Under the pieces are notes generated by a model, which was given only the letters and a program-made list of their open reading frames with translations, ran no database searches and was not told the DNA's origin. 8,237 nt of DNA from Acetatifactor sp. (GTDB taxonomy: Bacteria > Bacillota > Clostridia > Lachnospirales > Lachnospiraceae), in NCBI GenBank assembly GCA_024699575.1, contig JAILPF010000055.1, positions 1 to 8,237 of the forward strand, read 5' to 3'. Shown here piece after piece: positions 5,995 to 8,237 of this stretch (position 1 is its first letter; every line of letters starts with the position of its first letter). The translations under genes and the position numbers were made by a program.

Positions 5995-7379
5995 AATACA
6001 AAGGTGTAAATGCTGTGCGCTTTCATCTGCACATCTGCCAACTGCCCCTGATAACGCAGGGCTAATTCCTTTTCATCGTCTGTACGGTTCAATACTACAC
6101 ACACGATTGTTCCATCCGGATTTTCAAAGGCACATGCTTCCAGAGTGCTGTCATATACACTATATCCGATTCTCTTTGCTCCCCTACGGATAAACTTACT
6201 GAAATGCCCCATATAGTAATAGGAGGATCGGATATCCAGTGCTTTCTTCTCCCTGTCATATACAATCGGAGACTCTCCAACCCATATTTTTTCTTCCGCT
6301 ACTCCGGTAGCTTGTTGCTCGTCTTTCCAATGGTCCGGATTACCATTCTCATCCAGAACCATGTTCCAATCCACCCAGGCATTCGCCCAATTGTTTAAAT
6401 CCCCAATGATATCATGTGCATATTTTTCACCGGATGCATAAACAGTCTTCCCTTTTCCTGTACACTGCTCCGATGCAATAATTAATTTTTCCGGGAACAA
6501 TCCGTGGAATACATCCAATGCCCCAAAGTGGTCACCGGAATACCAGTGGACAGCCACACCGTCAAAGCAGTCTCGCGCTACATCATCCCCCATAGTAACA
6601 CAGGCTCTGTCGACTACTCTCTCCTTATTGTGATCCCAGAACATAATTTTCTTATCGGCCAACTGATTCTTTTTCATGGCAGGTTTCAATTTTTCCACCA
6701 CATAAGCACGTTCTTCTTCTGCCGTGTAAAAACAGGATTCCCACCCCTGTTCCGCTTTCGCTTCATTCTGTACCGTCACACCCCAGACAGGCACTCCGGC
6801 AGCCTCATATTCCTTGATAAACTTTGCAACATAATCTGCCCAGACCTGATAGCAGTCCTTTTTCAGCTTTCCACCCTTGGACATTTTCTCATTTGTTTTC
6901 ATCCATGCCGGAGGGCTCCAGGGAGATGAATACAAAATAACATCCTCCCCCATATCCATAGCCTCCCGAATGGCAGGGATGATTGTCTCCTTATCATGAG
7001 AAATATCAAAATGTTTCAGTTCAAAATCCCCATCCACATCATCGTAGGTATAAAAATCTTCAGAAAAATCACAGCTATTAATGGTAGAACGGCAGAAATT
7101 ATAACCGATGCCCTTTTCCCTGTCAAAGTACATCTCCATAGCCTGTTTTTTTAATTCCGGATTCATGCATTTTAAATTCATGGTGGTTGCCTCTGTGAAA
7201 GCGCCGCCAAAGCCCAGAATCTCCTGATACTTCACTCCATCATATATATTCAAAAGCCTGTCCTCCCTGCCGGCAGGCTCTGCTTTATCTTCATAAAAAG
7301 AAAGCTCTTTTTGCTCCTGTAACTTTATGTCGGATGCAAGATGTGTCTCAAATACCCTTATTTTTTTCTGAGAATCCAT
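5991..7379 (-). CDS. Cytoplasmic GH30 family glycoside hydrolase (glucosylceramidase-like fold)
   Basis: This 462-residue retaining beta-glycosidase of family GH30 has a (beta/alpha)8 barrel with a side beta-domain formed by both chain ends. It has no signal peptide, so it should act on imported oligosaccharides. Family motifs are GFGGAFTEA (56-64), YNFCRSTINSCDFS (93-106), YSSPWSPPAWMK (150-161), TVQNEAKAEQGWESC (202-216) with acid/base Glu206, VHWYSGDHF (277-285), and nucleophile Glu304 in IIASEQC. The usual NEP after the acid/base reads NEA here. Possible activities are beta-glucosidase, beta-xylosidase or beta-1,6-glucanase type; the subfamily cannot be assigned by eye. ATG 7379 is chosen over in-frame ATG 7394 because GGGGGGA (7392-7386) is 6 bases ahead of it, whereas nothing like a Shine-Dalgarno precedes 7394. 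It has its own promoter with a cre-like operator. The gene converges on metF with a 4-base overlap of stops. Confidence 0.93.
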   Translation of the reverse strand: MDSQKKIRVFETHLASDIKLQEQKELSFYEDKAEPAGREDRLLNIYDGVKYQEILGFGGAFTEATTMNLKCMNPELKKQAMEMYFDREKGIGYNFCRSTINSCDFSEDFYTYDDVDGDFELKHFDISHDKETIIPAIREAMDMGEDVILYSSPWSPPAWMKTNEKMSKGGKLKKDCYQVWADYVAKFIKEYEAAGVPVWGVTVQNEAKAEQGWESCFYTAEEERAYVVEKLKPAMKKNQLADKKIMFWDHNKERVVDRACVTMGDDVARDCFDGVAVHWYSGDHFGALDVFHGLFPEKLIIASEQCTGKGKTVYASGEKYAHDIIGDLNNWANAWVDWNMVLDENGNPDHWKDEQQATGVAEEKIWVGESPIVYDREKKALDIRSSYYYMGHFSKFIRRGAKRIGYSVYDSTLEACAFENPDGTIVCVVLNRTDDEKELALRYQGQLADVQMKAHSIYTFVF

Positions 7380-7394
7380 ACTTTGTCCCCCCAT

Positions 7395-7408
7395 TCGAAA
7401 CGTTTTTA
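7395..7408 (-). promoter_or_regulatory. cre/LacI-type operator candidate at the GH30 transcription start
   Basis: On the minus strand this reads TAAAAACGTTTCGA, with a perfect 8-base palindrome AAACGTTT (7398-7405). It matches 11 of 14 positions of a CcpA-type site TGAAAACGTTTTCA that I used as reference. It lies between the -10 and the start codon, on the predicted transcription start, where a bound LacI/CcpA-family protein would repress. Carbon catabolite repression of a sugar hydrolase would make sense, but one such match in AT-rich DNA is weak evidence. Confidence 0.45.
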
Positions 7409-7411
7409 TTA

Positions 7412-7440
7412 ATTATACTATAACTCTCTGATACAAACAA
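7412..7440 (-). promoter_or_regulatory. Promoter of the GH30 gene
   Basis: On the minus strand TTGTTT (7440-7435) is followed after 17 bases by TATAAT (7417-7412), a perfect -10. The predicted start is near 7405, giving a leader of only about 26 bases. The -35 lies directly beyond the tail of the upstream gene's terminator, so GH30 is transcribed independently of the 7468-8052 gene. Confidence 0.7.
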
Positions 7441-7444
7441 TACT

Positions 7445-7479
7445 ATCGTAAACAAAATACACCGGAATTATCCGGTGTA
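7445..7479 (-). terminator. Intrinsic terminator overlapping the 3' end of the SurA-N-like gene
   Basis: A perfect 9-bp stem (TACACCGGA 7458-7466 with TCCGGTGTA 7471-7479) and 4-base loop are followed on the minus strand by TTTTGTTTACG. The loop on the transcript is UAAU and contains the gene's UAA stop codon; the upstream arm encodes the last three residues (YTG). A ribosome at the stop codon would cover the hairpin, so termination may depend on ribosome release. Confidence 0.8.
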
Positions 7480-8052
7480 CTTCTGCTTAATTTGCCGAAT
7501 GGCTTCTTCATATCTGCTGTTGACGTCCTCTGTACTGTCTGGCTCTCCGTCTTCAACCATTTTATTGATAATCTCAATCTTAAGATTACTCATATAATAT
7601 TCCCAATAATCTGCCTCATTGAATGAAACAGGTCCATATACCGCTTCCCCCTTTGATACTTTCATTTTACGATCGTTTTTCTCTTTCCCATATATCTTGA
7701 GGAAATCACGATAATCGATGCAGGTATCGATTCCTACTTCAAGCGCCAATAATTGTTGACATTTATCGTCAATCACGTTCTGCAAGGAGGAAGTCCTTAA
7801 CTCTTCCGCCGGGGAGATACCATCGTATTGATTCTCCCAAAAATCTTCATCCATCTGCACATGATACTTCTCCATAAAATTCTGTGCAACAATGGCACGG
7901 TTCTGTTCGCATTCTCTCAGCACTTCCCGCTCATAGATGGGAATGCTCCCAACCGAGCCTATCACCTTATATTTATAGTTTTCTTTGACTGTCACACCGC
8001 CAAAGAGCGTTATCATAGCCATACTTATCAGGATGATTGCTTTTTTTCTCAT
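7468..8052 (-). CDS. Small exported SurA/PrsA-N-terminal-like protein without a PPIase domain
   Basis: This 194-residue protein has an N-terminal signal peptide or membrane anchor (MRKK, then hydrophobic 5-20) with no lipobox Cys. Residues about 31-110 resemble the helical N-terminal chaperone domain of SurA/PrsA/trigger-factor-like foldases: a short beta turn GSVGSIPIY (32-40), a helix EREVLRECEQNRAI (41-54), then a long helix around 88-107 ending in LALEVGID. The following segment with KGEAVYGP (134-141) and a basic C-terminal helix (176-192) would close the helical domain. The parvulin PPIase domain of true PrsA (about 90 residues) is missing. GGAGGAG stands 5 bases before the ATG. It follows the upstream gene by 19 bases, so the two are probably co-transcribed; it might help fold that product outside the cell (inference). 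The family call rests on pattern memory and is moderate. Confidence 0.65.
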   Translation of the reverse strand: MRKKAIILISMAMITLFGGVTVKENYKYKVIGSVGSIPIYEREVLRECEQNRAIVAQNFMEKYHVQMDEDFWENQYDGISPAEELRTSSLQNVIDDKCQQLLALEVGIDTCIDYRDFLKIYGKEKNDRKMKVSKGEAVYGPVSFNEADYWEYYMSNLKIEIINKMVEDGEPDSTEDVNSRYEEAIRQIKQKYTG

Positions 8053-8071
8053 GGTATCTCCTCCGAGAATA

Positions 8072-8237
8072 TTACTCTACCGGAATCAGTTCAATATAGT
8101 CGCAACAAACATTATAACCGCTCGAAGAACTGTTTTTATCGAATACTCCCAGCACTAACTGGTTGGTTATCTGTGTGAAGGTATATGTTCCCACATAAAT
8201 TGCCTCCACCGACTCTGCTGTATCATACATATCGTAG
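8072..8237 (-). CDS. C-terminal end of an unidentified protein, possibly a beta-sandwich carbohydrate-binding domain
   Basis: Only the last 54 residues are in the window; the gene enters from the right edge and stops with TAA at 8074-8072. The visible part alternates short strands (AIYVGTYTF, NQLVLGVFD) with a Ser-rich turn and ends in VCCDYIELIPVE. This resembles the last strands of galactose-binding-like or CBM beta-sandwich domains that often end secreted carbohydrate-active enzymes with a DYIEL/I-P pattern. Nothing catalytic is visible, so the enzyme class cannot be named. It is 19 bases upstream of the SurA-N-like gene on the same strand, which fits one operon. Confidence 0.6.
   Translation of the reverse strand, partial: YDMYDTAESVEAIYVGTYTFTQITNQLVLGVFDKNSSSSGYNVCCDYIELIPVE

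Noticed and set aside
6046..6061. Hairpin CCCTG/CAGGG as a metF terminator
   Set aside because: Only 5 bp with a 6-base loop and a broken T-tract, inside the coding end of GH30; too weak to annotate.
6504..6929. 141-codon open frame opposite the GH30 gene
   Set aside because: It is complementary to conserved GH30 catalytic motifs, with no Shine-Dalgarno and no recognisable product.

Overview
The window looks like chromosomal DNA from a Gram-positive anaerobe of the Clostridia, most likely a Lachnospiraceae-type gut or rumen bacterium. The reasons are the moderately low GC, strong AGGAGG-type ribosome binding sites, Gram-positive lipoprotein signal peptides, an LplA/LplB-type sugar ABC transporter, and the mix of glycoside hydrolases. 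The genus cannot be fixed from this sequence. I see no RNA gene, CRISPR array, insertion sequence or phage gene.

Layout. The left third reads on the minus strand. A TTG-started ArsR-type regulator with a large C-terminal putative sensor (3066 to 2068) overlaps by 4 bases a lipoprotein sugar-binding protein (2071 to 299). A hairpin with a T-tract (about 283-241) follows, and then the start of an LplB-like ABC permease (227 to 1) that runs off the left edge. A clear sigma-A promoter (TTGACT, 17 bases, TAAAAT) precedes the regulator. Reading the other way across an AT-rich gap of about 400 bases is a secreted GH43 lipoprotein (3473-5026), which ends in a good terminator. Its upstream region contains a 15-bp-arm inverted repeat (3346-3361 / 3432-3446) around a candidate promoter.

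Next come metF (5152-5994, plus strand), a housekeeping one-carbon gene, and a convergent cytoplasmic GH30 hydrolase (7379 to 5991) whose stop codon overlaps that of metF. The GH30 gene has its own promoter with a cre/LacI-like operator at the predicted transcription start. To its right on the minus strand are a small exported SurA/PrsA-N-like protein (8052 to 7468), whose stop codon lies in the loop of its terminator hairpin, and the C-terminal end of another protein entering from the right edge (8237 to 8072).

Working model (inference): the surface GH43 enzyme trims a plant-type polysaccharide or oligosaccharide, the LplA-like lipoprotein captures the product, the permease imports it, and the cytoplasmic GH30 enzyme cleaves a beta-linked sugar. 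The ArsR-type protein would sense the sugar and control the divergent operons. The substrate is not determined; a xylan, arabinoxylan or beta-glucan is plausible from the GH43 + GH30 pairing. metF looks functionally unrelated. Most parts belong to known families. The least explained items are the inverted repeat upstream of GH43, the sensor half of the regulator, and the PPIase-less foldase-like protein.
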